A stretch of DNA of 64,000 bases from contig JAPOUM010000014.1 of the NCBI GenBank assembly GCA_026708645.1, positions 24,275 to 88,274 on the forward strand, read 5' to 3'. A program made the position numbers and the translations under genes. The notes under the pieces were generated by a model. The model was given only the letters and a program-made list of their open reading frames with translations, ran no database searches and had not been told where the DNA came from. The stretch comes from Acidimicrobiaceae bacterium. Its GTDB lineage: Bacteria > Actinomycetota > Acidimicrobiia > Acidimicrobiales > Aldehydirespiratoraceae. The stretch's first letter is position 1. Every line of letters starts with the position of its first letter. Shown here piece by piece: positions 57,801 to 64,000 of the stretch.

Positions 57801-58510
57801 GCGGCGAGGCCGCTGAAGACGGAGAGATTCTACGGAATCGCATTCTCGACTACCTCACCGAAGGCGATATCGCCCGTCAAGTCGAGAAACTCGCCGAAAT
57901 CTCCGGGTTCAGCTTCGAACCGTGGCAGCAGGCCTGGGTTGCACTCAGTGTCAGTGACGACAGTCCTGGCAGCGAGTCTTCAGACGAAGTTCTTGGAATG
58001 CTCGTGTCCGACAGCGACACTCGCGAGTGGCGCTCTGCTGCCGCCCGGTTGCTCGGCTCTTACCCAGACCATCCTGGGTTGTTGGCAAGCCGAGCGTTAG
58101 CTGAAGCGCGAACGCTCGGCGGAGACTTGGGCGAGTTCGAGCAGAACTTGAAACAATGCTTCGCGCGAGCAACAGAAAGCTACGGCTTAAGTCGGCAGCA
58201 GGTCGAACAGTTCGCGTTGTGGCTACTCGATCTATTCACCGGCGATACTGACAACGAGCCGGCAGCGAGCCTCGCAGCGGCCGTTTTGGAACGGGCCGAG
58301 CGAACACCTTCACAGCTTGCTGCTGGTGTCATAGGCGCCGTCCAAGAGCACGCAATCGCTAACGGTGAAGTCGAGCGCTGGCGCTGCGCCCACTGGCATA
58401 CGGGAACGGAACTTGCCGTGCTGGAACTGGCACGAATGCTTGATGCTGGCTGCGAGGCAGCTAGCGAAGCAGTCGCTCATATCAGGAAGGATACCTATGC
58501 CCGAGTCTGA
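54848..58510 (+). CDS. RecQ-type helicase with N-terminal DUF559-like nuclease domain
   Basis: 1220 residues from ATG 54848; the weak ribosome binding site leaves the start open. Residues 1-190 are not recognised. About 195-265 looks like a PD-(D/E)xK nuclease of the DUF559/Vsr group: RRCDFLFAPPGEPALVFEID then GRQHE, with D205, E219 and D221, followed by RDQQLHSVGIETIRVPVSEL. About 450-880 is a RecQ-type core: LRDGQFEAI, LLPTGAGKSMIYQL (P-loop 480-486), VVDEAHCVSEWGHDFR (DEAH 576-579), ALTGTAS, TTKAFGMGIDKPNVRWVIHY and YQEVGRAGRDG. The 340-residue C-terminus has no clear RQC zinc or HRDC motif. Probably a DNA-unwinding nuclease; the target is unknown. A coiled-coil gene overlaps its end. Confidence 0.85.
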   Translation: MSDSRVESGVRVRWHDATIKVRRSQWRSYCASVGASLRSIPSEHFADLANCWVARSKTLHRPTSGNDLGRSSVVTTMRKLLARGSAAPLHPDAERRLLEAAGLASKLGGAESPGDLAPRLTEPPTLTKDAFSVPVGEEVVFDSDLTDPNSHGSEDAFVEWVGTQAPFATRWLTPQPALDALLKGCGHTDSQESTDFDSTEGRRCDFLFAPPGEPALVFEIDGRQHEHQKETDSLRDQQLHSVGIETIRVPVSELNIGYGDSLMAVAEQLERFKTGTSRIEPLVWAPIQTHRLVLGICEAIDAGWLSGDRWQIEIDDPTGLAVDLVEAYLGVLDALDCLWGDRSVAPSEVEFIQSDGQCAYARTAIGNYKQVPFIQQREDCTSDVRILLECSRTPCEPLPHHDDLPTVVIRPTGVPVRIADEMSRELIRRAAFSSCEGIDDQRSAIETLLRAVFAKKQLRDGQFEAITEVLAGRDCMVLLPTGAGKSMIYQLAGLCLPGTTLVVDPLVALMQDQVDGLRAHGIDRATAIQAATKNMPREAGDSYFIFVTPERLQRQQFRNELTAASETAPVNLAVVDEAHCVSEWGHDFRTAYLNFGETLRQSCKGGLGEPPLLALTGTASRPVLKDVLFQLNIEQDRENSVVRPSSFDRKELTYRVVLTKPSARAAALESVLRSMPRSFGSLDGEFWEPTECNDTHSGIIFVQTVGGERGITPTWKQVKKFAPLAVRFSGKAPDGRNKDTWDDDKTRFAQAFKDNRSPVIVTTKAFGMGIDKPNVRWVIHYGLPGSVEAFYQEVGRAGRDGQEAYCVWILTDYDRRENERRLRDGGESPARDDVATALYFHNNSFPPREKEHRCLLNVFDALETDGPQEQIVLSKIGGPDSVKRALHRLAVLSIIDDYCLEGAGFNEAAVVDRCSRHPDDIVQGLLHFVERSAPGRLEKMRADATIEFESLRHAVSHCGRLLIDIVSDTITAARLRSLREMWLMGGEAAEDGEILRNRILDYLTEGDIARQVEKLAEISGFSFEPWQQAWVALSVSDDSPGSESSDEVLGMLVSDSDTREWRSAAARLLGSYPDHPGLLASRALAEARTLGGDLGEFEQNLKQCFARATESYGLSRQQVEQFALWLLDLFTGDTDNEPAASLAAAVLERAERTPSQLAAGVIGAVQEHAIANGEVERWRCAHWHTGTELAVLELARMLDAGCEAASEAVAHIRKDTYARV

Positions 58511-59009
58511 GTTGACCTTTGAGTCTGTCCGGCAACGTTGGGAGGAATCCCTGAGTTCGCTGGAGACGCTGAAGCAAAGTCTTGAGACGTTAGCTGCTGC
58601 TGAGGAGCAGCAGTCTGAGATGTCCAAGTCTATTTCAAGCGCGTCATCGAAGTTGCAGAACATGTGCGAGGCACTTGCTGCCTCTACAACAGAACTCGAA
58701 GCGACGATGAGTCAACTGCGATCTATCGCGGAAGCATCAGGCAAATTTCTTGAAGGCGAAGAACTCAAAGCTGCCCGGTCCGACGTAGCAATGCTGAGAG
58801 AGGAAGTCGTATCAAGCCTATCTTCAGTTCAGAGTCGCTTATCATCCCTTGAAGAGATAATCACGAAGAGATTAACTCAATCAGAGAAAGACTTATCTGA
58901 AGCCAAAAAGCGTGTGCAAGAGCTGGAAGTGTTCAGATCGCGAATCGTCTCGGAGCCGAGACTTGAAAGGCGTCTCCTAAAGGCCAGCGTGCAAATTCCA
59001 CAGGCCTGA
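58497..59009 (+). CDS. Coiled-coil protein of the nuclease-RecQ block
   Basis: 170 residues from ATG 58497, with AGGAAGGA 5-6 bases upstream; the gene overlaps the RecQ-like stop by 14 bases, so it is translated from the same mRNA. Nearly the whole chain is a heptad-patterned helix, for example SSLETLKQSLETLAAAEEQQ, AASTTELEATMSQLRSIAEA and VVSSLSSVQSRLSSLEEIIT. No membrane segment, signal or catalytic motif is seen. Base composition is the least GC-rich of the window (a sample line has 32 G/C of 60). A structural or regulatory partner of the upstream helicase is likely but inferred. Confidence 0.75.
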   Translation: MPESELTFESVRQRWEESLSSLETLKQSLETLAAAEEQQSEMSKSISSASSKLQNMCEALAASTTELEATMSQLRSIAEASGKFLEGEELKAARSDVAMLREEVVSSLSSVQSRLSSLEEIITKRLTQSEKDLSEAKKRVQELEVFRSRIVSEPRLERRLLKASVQIPQA

Positions 59010-59056
59010 CGCAACTTTGGACATTCGCTAAATCACCACACTATCACTAGCCTTCC

Positions 59057-59094
59057 GTCTGACTGCGTGGCGGAACAAGCCCGTCAGGATTTTT
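59057..59094 (+). terminator. Weak terminator-like hairpin after the coiled-coil gene
   Basis: CTGAC (59059-59063) pairs with GTCAG (59083-59087), followed by GATTTTT. The stem is only 5 bp with a long loop, so rho-independent termination is uncertain. The rest of the 129-base gap between this gene and the Calx-beta gene shows nothing recognisable. Confidence 0.3.
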
Positions 59095-59138
59095 GTTTAT
59101 CTGGCGTGGTCTGAAGGGCTGCTGATTGGTGATACGGT

Positions 59139-62100
59139 TCAGTCGTTGTCGATGATGGTCATGGTGGCTGTGCCGCGGTCGATGGTCGCGCCGGTGGGTT
59201 GGGACAGCTGGATGAGGAAGACTTCGTCGCCTTCTCGTTGGTTGTCGTCGTCTAGGAAGGTGAACCCGCTTTTGGTTGTTTCGCCGGGCTGGAACACCAT
59301 CGTGCCCGACATGCGCCAGAACTCGCCAGTCAAAGCAGTGCGGCCCGCGCCGCCCCAGCGAGCGGCCCAACGCACTGTGACTCTGTGAGGCGCCGCCTGT
59401 GACAAGGTCACAGTGAAATCGGCTTGGTCGCCTTCGTCGCCGGAACCGTCATTCACCGATATCAGCACAGTTGTGGTGTCGTCGTTGTCAGACACTGCCA
59501 CTGTCGCCGACGACGTCGAGCCCAAGTCGTAAGCCGCGCCGTCGACGAGCGTCGCGGTCACGGATCCGTTCGGCTCGTCGGTGCTGTCATCAGTGGTGGC
59601 GAGCGTGAGTGTGGCTGTGCCGCTAGTGGGGATCGTCACGGTGCGGATGCCAGCGGTGACGCCGTAGCTGCCGGAGGTTGTGACAGTGACGGTCACGTCG
59701 AGGCTGGCGTGCGGCACCGGATCGGCAACCAAAGTGAACACGGCGTTGCCGCCTTCGGTAACGTCGCCTGCTGAGGTGATGCTCACCACCGGCGTTTCGT
59801 TGTCGGCAATGTTGACGGTGGCAGTGGCGGTGGAACTCAGATCGTAGGCGGCGCCGTCGACGAGCGTCGCGGTGATTGTGCCGTTTGCTTCGTCGGTGCT
59901 GTCGTCAGTAGTGGCGAGCGTCAAAGTGGCTGTGCCCGAGGTGGGGATCGTCACGGTGCGGATGCCTGCGTTTACGCCGTAGCTGCCGGAGGTCGCGATG
60001 GTGACGGCCACATCGAGGCTGGCGTGCGGCACCGGATCGGCAACCAAAGTGAACACCGCGTTGGCTCCCTCGGTGATGCCACCGGCGGCGGTGATGCTCA
60101 CCACCGGCGTCGCCGGGGTCGGGTCGTCATTGTCGGCAACGTTGACGGTGGCTGACGCGGTGGAGGCGAGGTCATAGGCGGCGCCGTCGACGAGCGTCGC
60201 GGTCACGGATCCGTTCGGCTCGTCGGTGTTGTCGTTGCTGGTGGGCAGCGTCAAGTTGGCTGTGCCCGAGGTGGGGATGGTGACGGTGCGCGAACCGGCG
60301 GTGACGCCGTAGCTGCCGATGGTCGTGATGGTGACGATCACGTCGAACTGTGCCGACGGCGCCGGCGTGGCTGTGAGCGTGAACGCGGCTGAGCCGCCTT
60401 CGGTAACGTCGCCGCCAGCAGCGATGCCCACCACCGGCGTCACCGGGGTCGGGTTGTCGTCGTCGGCGATGTTGATGGCGGCCGTGGCGGTGGAGCCCAG
60501 ATCGTAGGCGGCGCCGTCTACGAGAGTCGCGGTGATCGTGCCGTCGGGTTCGTCGGTGTTGTCGTCAGTGGTGGCGAGTGTGAGTGTGGCTGTGCCCGAG
60601 GTGGGGATCGTCACGGTGCGGGTGCCTGTTGTGACGCCGTAGCTGCCGGTGGTTGTGATGGTGACGGTCACGTCGAACTGCGCCGACGGCGCCGGCGCGG
60701 CTGTGAGCGTGAACACGGCGTTGGCGCCTTCGGTGACGTCACCGCCTGCTGCGATGCTCACTACCGGTGTAGCGGGGGTCGGGTTGTCGTTGTCGGCGAT
60801 GTTGATGGTGGCTGTAGCGGTGGTGTCGAGGTCGTAGGCGGTGCCGTCGACGAGCGTCGCGGTCACGGATCCGTTCGGCTCGTCAACGCTGTCGTTGGTG
60901 GTGGCGAGTGTGAGTGTGGCTGTGCCCGAGGTGGGGATCGTCACGGTGCGGGTGCCTGTTGTGACGCCGTAGCTGCCGGTGGTTGTGATGGTGACGGTCA
61001 CGTCGAACTGCGCCGACGGCGCCGGCGCGGCTGTGAGCGTGAATACGGCGTTGCCGCCTTCGGTGATGTCGCCTGCTGCTGCGATGCTCACTACCGGTGT
61101 CGGAGGCGGTGTGGTGGTGCCTGCTTCTATTGTTTGCAGTGCGGTGACTATCGGGTCCCAGCGGGTCCAGCCTTTGGCTGCGTAGGTTTGTGCTTCAGCA
61201 GCGGTCATCGCTGTGCCGGTGAAACCGGGCACTGTTTCACCGAACGCGAGCAGCACCCGCTTCCAACGGTTCACGTGATCGTCGCCGTTTTGGGTTTCCG
61301 CGGCGTAGCCGCGCACATCGGATATCAACTGCGCCGAAACCACCGGCGGCGGGTTGTCGTCGTCGGCGATGTTGACGGTGGCTGTAGCGGTGGAAGCTAC
61401 GTCATAAGCAGCGCCGTCGACGAGCGTCGCGGTGACTGTGCCGTTCGCTTCGTCGCTGTTGTCATCAGTGGTAGCGAGAGTCAAAGTGGCCGTGCCGCCT
61501 GTGGGGATGGTGACGGTGCGCGAACCGGCGGTGACGCCGTAGTCGCCGGTGGCAGCGACAGTGACAGTCACGTCGAGCTGCGTCGCAGGCGGCGGGGCGG
61601 CTGTGAGCGTGAACACTGCTGAGCCGCCTTCGGTGACGTCACCGCCAGCGGCGATGCTCACCACCGGCGTCGCGCATTGTGCTGTCTCTTGTTCGAGACG
61701 CTCAAGCTCTTGACGGATCGGCGTCCAACCGTCCCACACCTGCTCACCGTTTCTTGCTTCCGCGGCTGTGAACGGCTCAAGCGTGCCGGACGTCTCAGCA
61801 CCGAACGCGATCAGCACCCGCAACCAGTTCTGGTTGTAACCCGGCTTGGGCCTGTTCAAATCGTGATAACCGCGCACCCGCTGAATCAGATCATCAGAAG
61901 GCGCAGTCACCGTGCAAGACCCCGCCGGCGCGTCATCATCAGCCACCGCGACAGTCGCCGACGACGCCGAGTCCAGATCGTAGGCGGTGCCGTCGACGAG
62001 CGTCGCGGTGATTGTGCCGTTCGCTTCGTCGGTGCTGTCATCAGTGGTAGCGAGAGTCAAAGTGGCTGTGCCGCTGGTGGGGATGGTGACTGTGCGCGAA

Positions 62101-64000
62101 CCGGCGGTGACGCCGAAATCGCCGGTGGTTGTGACGGTGACAGCCACATCGAGGCTGGCGTGCGGCGCTGGATCAGCAACCAGTGTGAACACGGCGTTGC
62201 CGCCCTCGGTGACGTCGCCTGCTGAGGTGACGCTGACCGCAGGCGTTTCGTTGTCGGCAATGTTGATAGTGGCTGTGGTGGTGGTGTCGAGGTCATAGGC
62301 GGCGCCGTCCACCAGCGTCGCGGTCACAGAACCGTTCGCTTCGTCAACGCTGTCGTTGCTGGTGGCGAGCGTCAAAGTGGCAGTGCCGCTAGTGGGGATC
62401 GTCACCGTTCGCGAACCGGTTGTGACGCCGTAGTCGCCGGTGGTCGCGATTGTGACGGTCACGTCGAGCTGCGCCGCGGGCGCCGGGACAGCGGTCAGTG
62501 TGAACACCGCTGAGCCGCCTTCGGTGACATCACCGCCAGCGGCGATGCTCACCACCGGCGTCGCCGGCGGAGTGGCGGTGCCTGCTTCTACTGATCGCAG
62601 CGCGGTGATCACCGGATCCCAACGGCTCCAGCCTTTGGCTGCGAAGGTCTGAGCCTCAGCAGCGGTCATCGCTGTGCCAGTGAAACCGGGCACGCTCTCA
62701 CCGAATGCCAGCAGCACCCGCTTCCAACGATTCACGTGATCGTCGCCGTTCTCGGTTTCCGCGGCGTAGCCGCGCACATCGGAAATCAACTGCGCCGAAA
62801 CCGTCGGGGTCGTGCCGTCATCGTCGGCAACGGCAACAGTGGCTGATGTGGTGGTGTCGAGGTCATAGGCGGCGCCGTCAACGAGCGTCGCGGTCACAGA
62901 ACCGTTCGCTTCGTCGGTGCTGTCATCAGTGGTGGCGAGCGTCAAGGTGGCCGTGCCACTAGTGGGGATGGTGACCGTCCGCGAACCCGCAGACACCCCG
63001 AAATCGCCGGAGGCAGCAACAGTCACAGTCACATCGAACTGCGCGGCGGGCGGCGGGGCGGCGGTCAGTGTGAACACGGCGTCGCCGCCCTCGGTGACAT
63101 CGCCGCCAGCGGTGATGCTCACCACCGGCGTCGCCGGGGCCGGGTTGTCGTTGTCGGCAATGTTGACGGTGGCTGTGGTGGTGGTGTCCAGATCGTAAGC
63201 GGCGCCGTCCACCAGCGTCACGGTGATCGCGCCGTTCGCTTCGTCGGTGCTGTCGTCAGTGGTGGCGAGCGTGAGGGTGGCCGTGCCCAAAGTGGGGATC
63301 GTCACAGTACGCGAACCGGCTGTGACCCCGTAGCTGCCGGTGACAGCAACAGTGACAGCCACATCAAGACCGATGCGCGGCACGGGATCAGCAGTCAGCG
63401 TGAACACGGCGTCGCCGCCCTCGGTGACATCGCCGCCAGCGGTGATGCTGATCGCGGGCACGTCGTCGTCGGCTACTGCGACCGTCGCCGCCGACGCATT
63501 GGAGTCCAGGTAATAGCCGGTTCCGGCGAGCAGGGTTGCTTCGATGCGTCCGTCGGGTTCGTCGGTGTTGTCGTTTTGGGTGTTGACGTTGAGTGTGGCG
63601 CTGCCTGTGGTGGGGATCGTGAGTGTTCGGGTGCGTCCGTCTATCCCGAAATCGCCGAGCTGATTGACGGTGAAACTGACAGCCAGAGCAGCGGCCGGCG
63701 CCGGGTCCGCGGTGACCGTGAACACGGCTGTCTCGCCTTCGGTGATGTCACCGCCCGTCGCTGCAATGCTGATTTCGGGTGTGTCGTTGTCGGTGACAGC
63801 GACAGTCGCGGACGAAGCATTGGAGTCCAGGCCGTAGCCAGCACCGTCGACGAGAGTCGCGGTCACCGAACCGTCGAGCGCGTCTAGGTCGTTGTTGGTG
63901 GTGGCGACTGTCAATGTGACGCTGCCGGAGGTCGGAACGCTGACAGTGCGGGCGCCTGTCGCGGCTCCGTAGCTGCCTGCCGCGGTGATCGTCACCGCCA
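59139..64000 (-). CDS. Giant Calx-beta repeat protein (N-terminus beyond the right edge)
   Basis: At least 1618 residues; the frame is open to the edge. It consists of about 13 Calx-beta-type units of roughly 105-110 residues. Each has ITAGGDVTEGG-AVFTL, TVTIPTSGTATLTLATTDDS, DEANGSVTATLVDGAAYDLD and a closing ATVNIADNDNP calcium-site motif. The last unit is a divergent canonical one ending TATMTIIDND. Three extra modules interrupt the array: two near-identical helical ones (SAQLISDVRGYAAETENGDD..., at about 61102-61343 and 62560-62805) and one diverged (DLIQRVRGYHDLNRPKPGYN, 61673-61920). No C-terminal anchor is seen. Presumably secreted or cell-surface, Ca2+-binding, possibly adhesive (inference). 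Confidence 0.88.
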   Translation of the reverse strand, partial: AVTITAAGSYGAATGARTVSVPTSGSVTLTVATTNNDLDALDGSVTATLVDGAGYGLDSNASSATVAVTDNDTPEISIAATGGDITEGETAVFTVTADPAPAAALAVSFTVNQLGDFGIDGRTRTLTIPTTGSATLNVNTQNDNTDEPDGRIEATLLAGTGYYLDSNASAATVAVADDDVPAISITAGGDVTEGGDAVFTLTADPVPRIGLDVAVTVAVTGSYGVTAGSRTVTIPTLGTATLTLATTDDSTDEANGAITVTLVDGAAYDLDTTTTATVNIADNDNPAPATPVVSITAGGDVTEGGDAVFTLTAAPPPAAQFDVTVTVAASGDFGVSAGSRTVTIPTSGTATLTLATTDDSTDEANGSVTATLVDGAAYDLDTTTSATVAVADDDGTTPTVSAQLISDVRGYAAETENGDDHVNRWKRVLLAFGESVPGFTGTAMTAAEAQTFAAKGWSRWDPVITALRSVEAGTATPPATPVVSIAAGGDVTEGGSAVFTLTAVPAPAAQLDVTVTIATTGDYGVTTGSRTVTIPTSGTATLTLATSNDSVDEANGSVTATLVDGAAYDLDTTTTATINIADNETPAVSVTSAGDVTEGGNAVFTLVADPAPHASLDVAVTVTTTGDFGVTAGSRTVTIPTSGTATLTLATTDDSTDEANGTITATLVDGTAYDLDSASSATVAVADDDAPAGSCTVTAPSDDLIQRVRGYHDLNRPKPGYNQNWLRVLIAFGAETSGTLEPFTAAEARNGEQVWDGWTPIRQELERLEQETAQCATPVVSIAAGGDVTEGGSAVFTLTAAPPPATQLDVTVTVAATGDYGVTAGSRTVTIPTGGTATLTLATTDDNSDEANGTVTATLVDGAAYDVASTATATVNIADDDNPPPVVSAQLISDVRGYAAETQNGDDHVNRWKRVLLAFGETVPGFTGTAMTAAEAQTYAAKGWTRWDPIVTALQTIEAGTTTPPPTPVVSIAAAGDITEGGNAVFTLTAAPAPSAQFDVTVTITTTGSYGVTTGTRTVTIPTSGTATLTLATTNDSVDEPNGSVTATLVDGTAYDLDTTATATINIADNDNPTPATPVVSIAAGGDVTEGANAVFTLTAAPAPSAQFDVTVTITTTGSYGVTTGTRTVTIPTSGTATLTLATTDDNTDEPDGTITATLVDGAAYDLGSTATAAINIADDDNPTPVTPVVGIAAGGDVTEGGSAAFTLTATPAPSAQFDVIVTITTIGSYGVTAGSRTVTIPTSGTANLTLPTSNDNTDEPNGSVTATLVDGAAYDLASTASATVNVADNDDPTPATPVVSITAAGGITEGANAVFTLVADPVPHASLDVAVTIATSGSYGVNAGIRTVTIPTSGTATLTLATTDDSTDEANGTITATLVDGAAYDLSSTATATVNIADNETPVVSITSAGDVTEGGNAVFTLVADPVPHASLDVTVTVTTSGSYGVTAGIRTVTIPTSGTATLTLATTDDSTDEPNGSVTATLVDGAAYDLGSTSSATVAVSDNDDTTTVLISVNDGSGDEGDQADFTVTLSQAAPHRVTVRWAARWGGAGRTALTGEFWRMSGTMVFQPGETTKSGFTFLDDDNQREGDEVFLIQLSQPTGATIDRGTATMTIIDND
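60571..61043. repeat. 143-bp identical duplication within the Calx-beta array
   Basis: Bases 60571-60713 and 60901-61043 are identical and exactly 330 bp apart, one repeat unit. Other units differ at many positions, so this pair reflects recent duplication or gene conversion. Confidence 0.85.

Noticed and set aside
59139..64000. Regular repeats that could suggest a CRISPR array
   Set aside because: The period is about 330 bp, the frame is open throughout and it encodes Calx-beta units; no short spacers exist.

Overview
The window is one contiguous stretch of a high-GC chromosome. A sample line inside the Mrp operon counts 43 G/C of 60. Gene content points to an actinobacterium, most probably an Acidimicrobiia-like marine or sponge-associated lineage. 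The evidence is ClpC, two LLM-family enzymes of the F420-dependent type, a DUF2342 'F420-associated' zinc protease, a Tad pilus locus without a secretin, a DUF222/HNH remnant, and many GTG/TTG or apparently leaderless starts. NhaA plus a full Mrp antiporter suggests a saline habitat. The taxonomic call is inference; no rRNA gene is present.

Layout. 1-9 kb: truncated nucleoside hydrolase, methylmalonate-semialdehyde dehydrogenase (mmsA), a SIS-domain sugar-phosphate protein, a copper P-type ATPase, an EamA transporter, ilvE and an LLM oxidoreductase. 9-13 kb: an unusual lipoprotein-membrane-HAD protein and clpC. 13-22 kb: polyprenyl synthase, then a minus-strand housekeeping block (small membrane protein, DUF2342 protease, tilS, hpt, a pseudo-phosphatase, a DUF2520-PanC fusion, coaX, lysS). 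22-23.3 kb: tRNA-Thr(CGU) with a decayed HNH endonuclease against its 5' end. 23.3-29.6 kb: holB, tmk, an MFS transporter and topA. 29.8-37.4 kb: nhaA divergent from mrpABCDEFG. 37.5-42.6 kb: an RsbW/STAS switch pair and a Tad pilus operon. 42.8-45.6 kb: a second LLM enzyme and a large lipoprotein. 45.7-52.6 kb: a five-gene molybdenum-hydroxylase operon (FAD subunit, XdhD-like subunit, SsnA, XdhC, YqeB).

52.7-59.0 kb is a visibly lower-GC block (a sample line counts 32 G/C of 60). It holds a UvrD-like helicase facing away from a 1220-residue protein that joins a DUF559-like nuclease domain to a RecQ-type helicase. That gene overlaps a 170-residue coiled-coil gene. It is the best candidate in the window for an undescribed system, probably DNA processing or phage defence; the function is inference. 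The window ends inside a giant secreted protein made of about 13 Calx-beta repeats broken by three helical 'RGY' modules.

The pathways group sensibly: CoA precursor supply (PanC, CoaX), purine salvage and tRNA modification (hpt, tilS), replication (holB, tmk, topA), Na+/H+ homeostasis (nhaA, mrp), surface attachment (Tad, Calx-beta protein) and purine-type molybdenum chemistry (xdh cluster). Several proteins are odd: degenerate active sites (XdhD Fe-S domain, His-for-Cys phosphatase loop), fusions (DUF2520-PanC, lipoprotein-HAD, nuclease-RecQ), and two genes (copA, tilS) whose conserved N-termini extend past any standard start codon.
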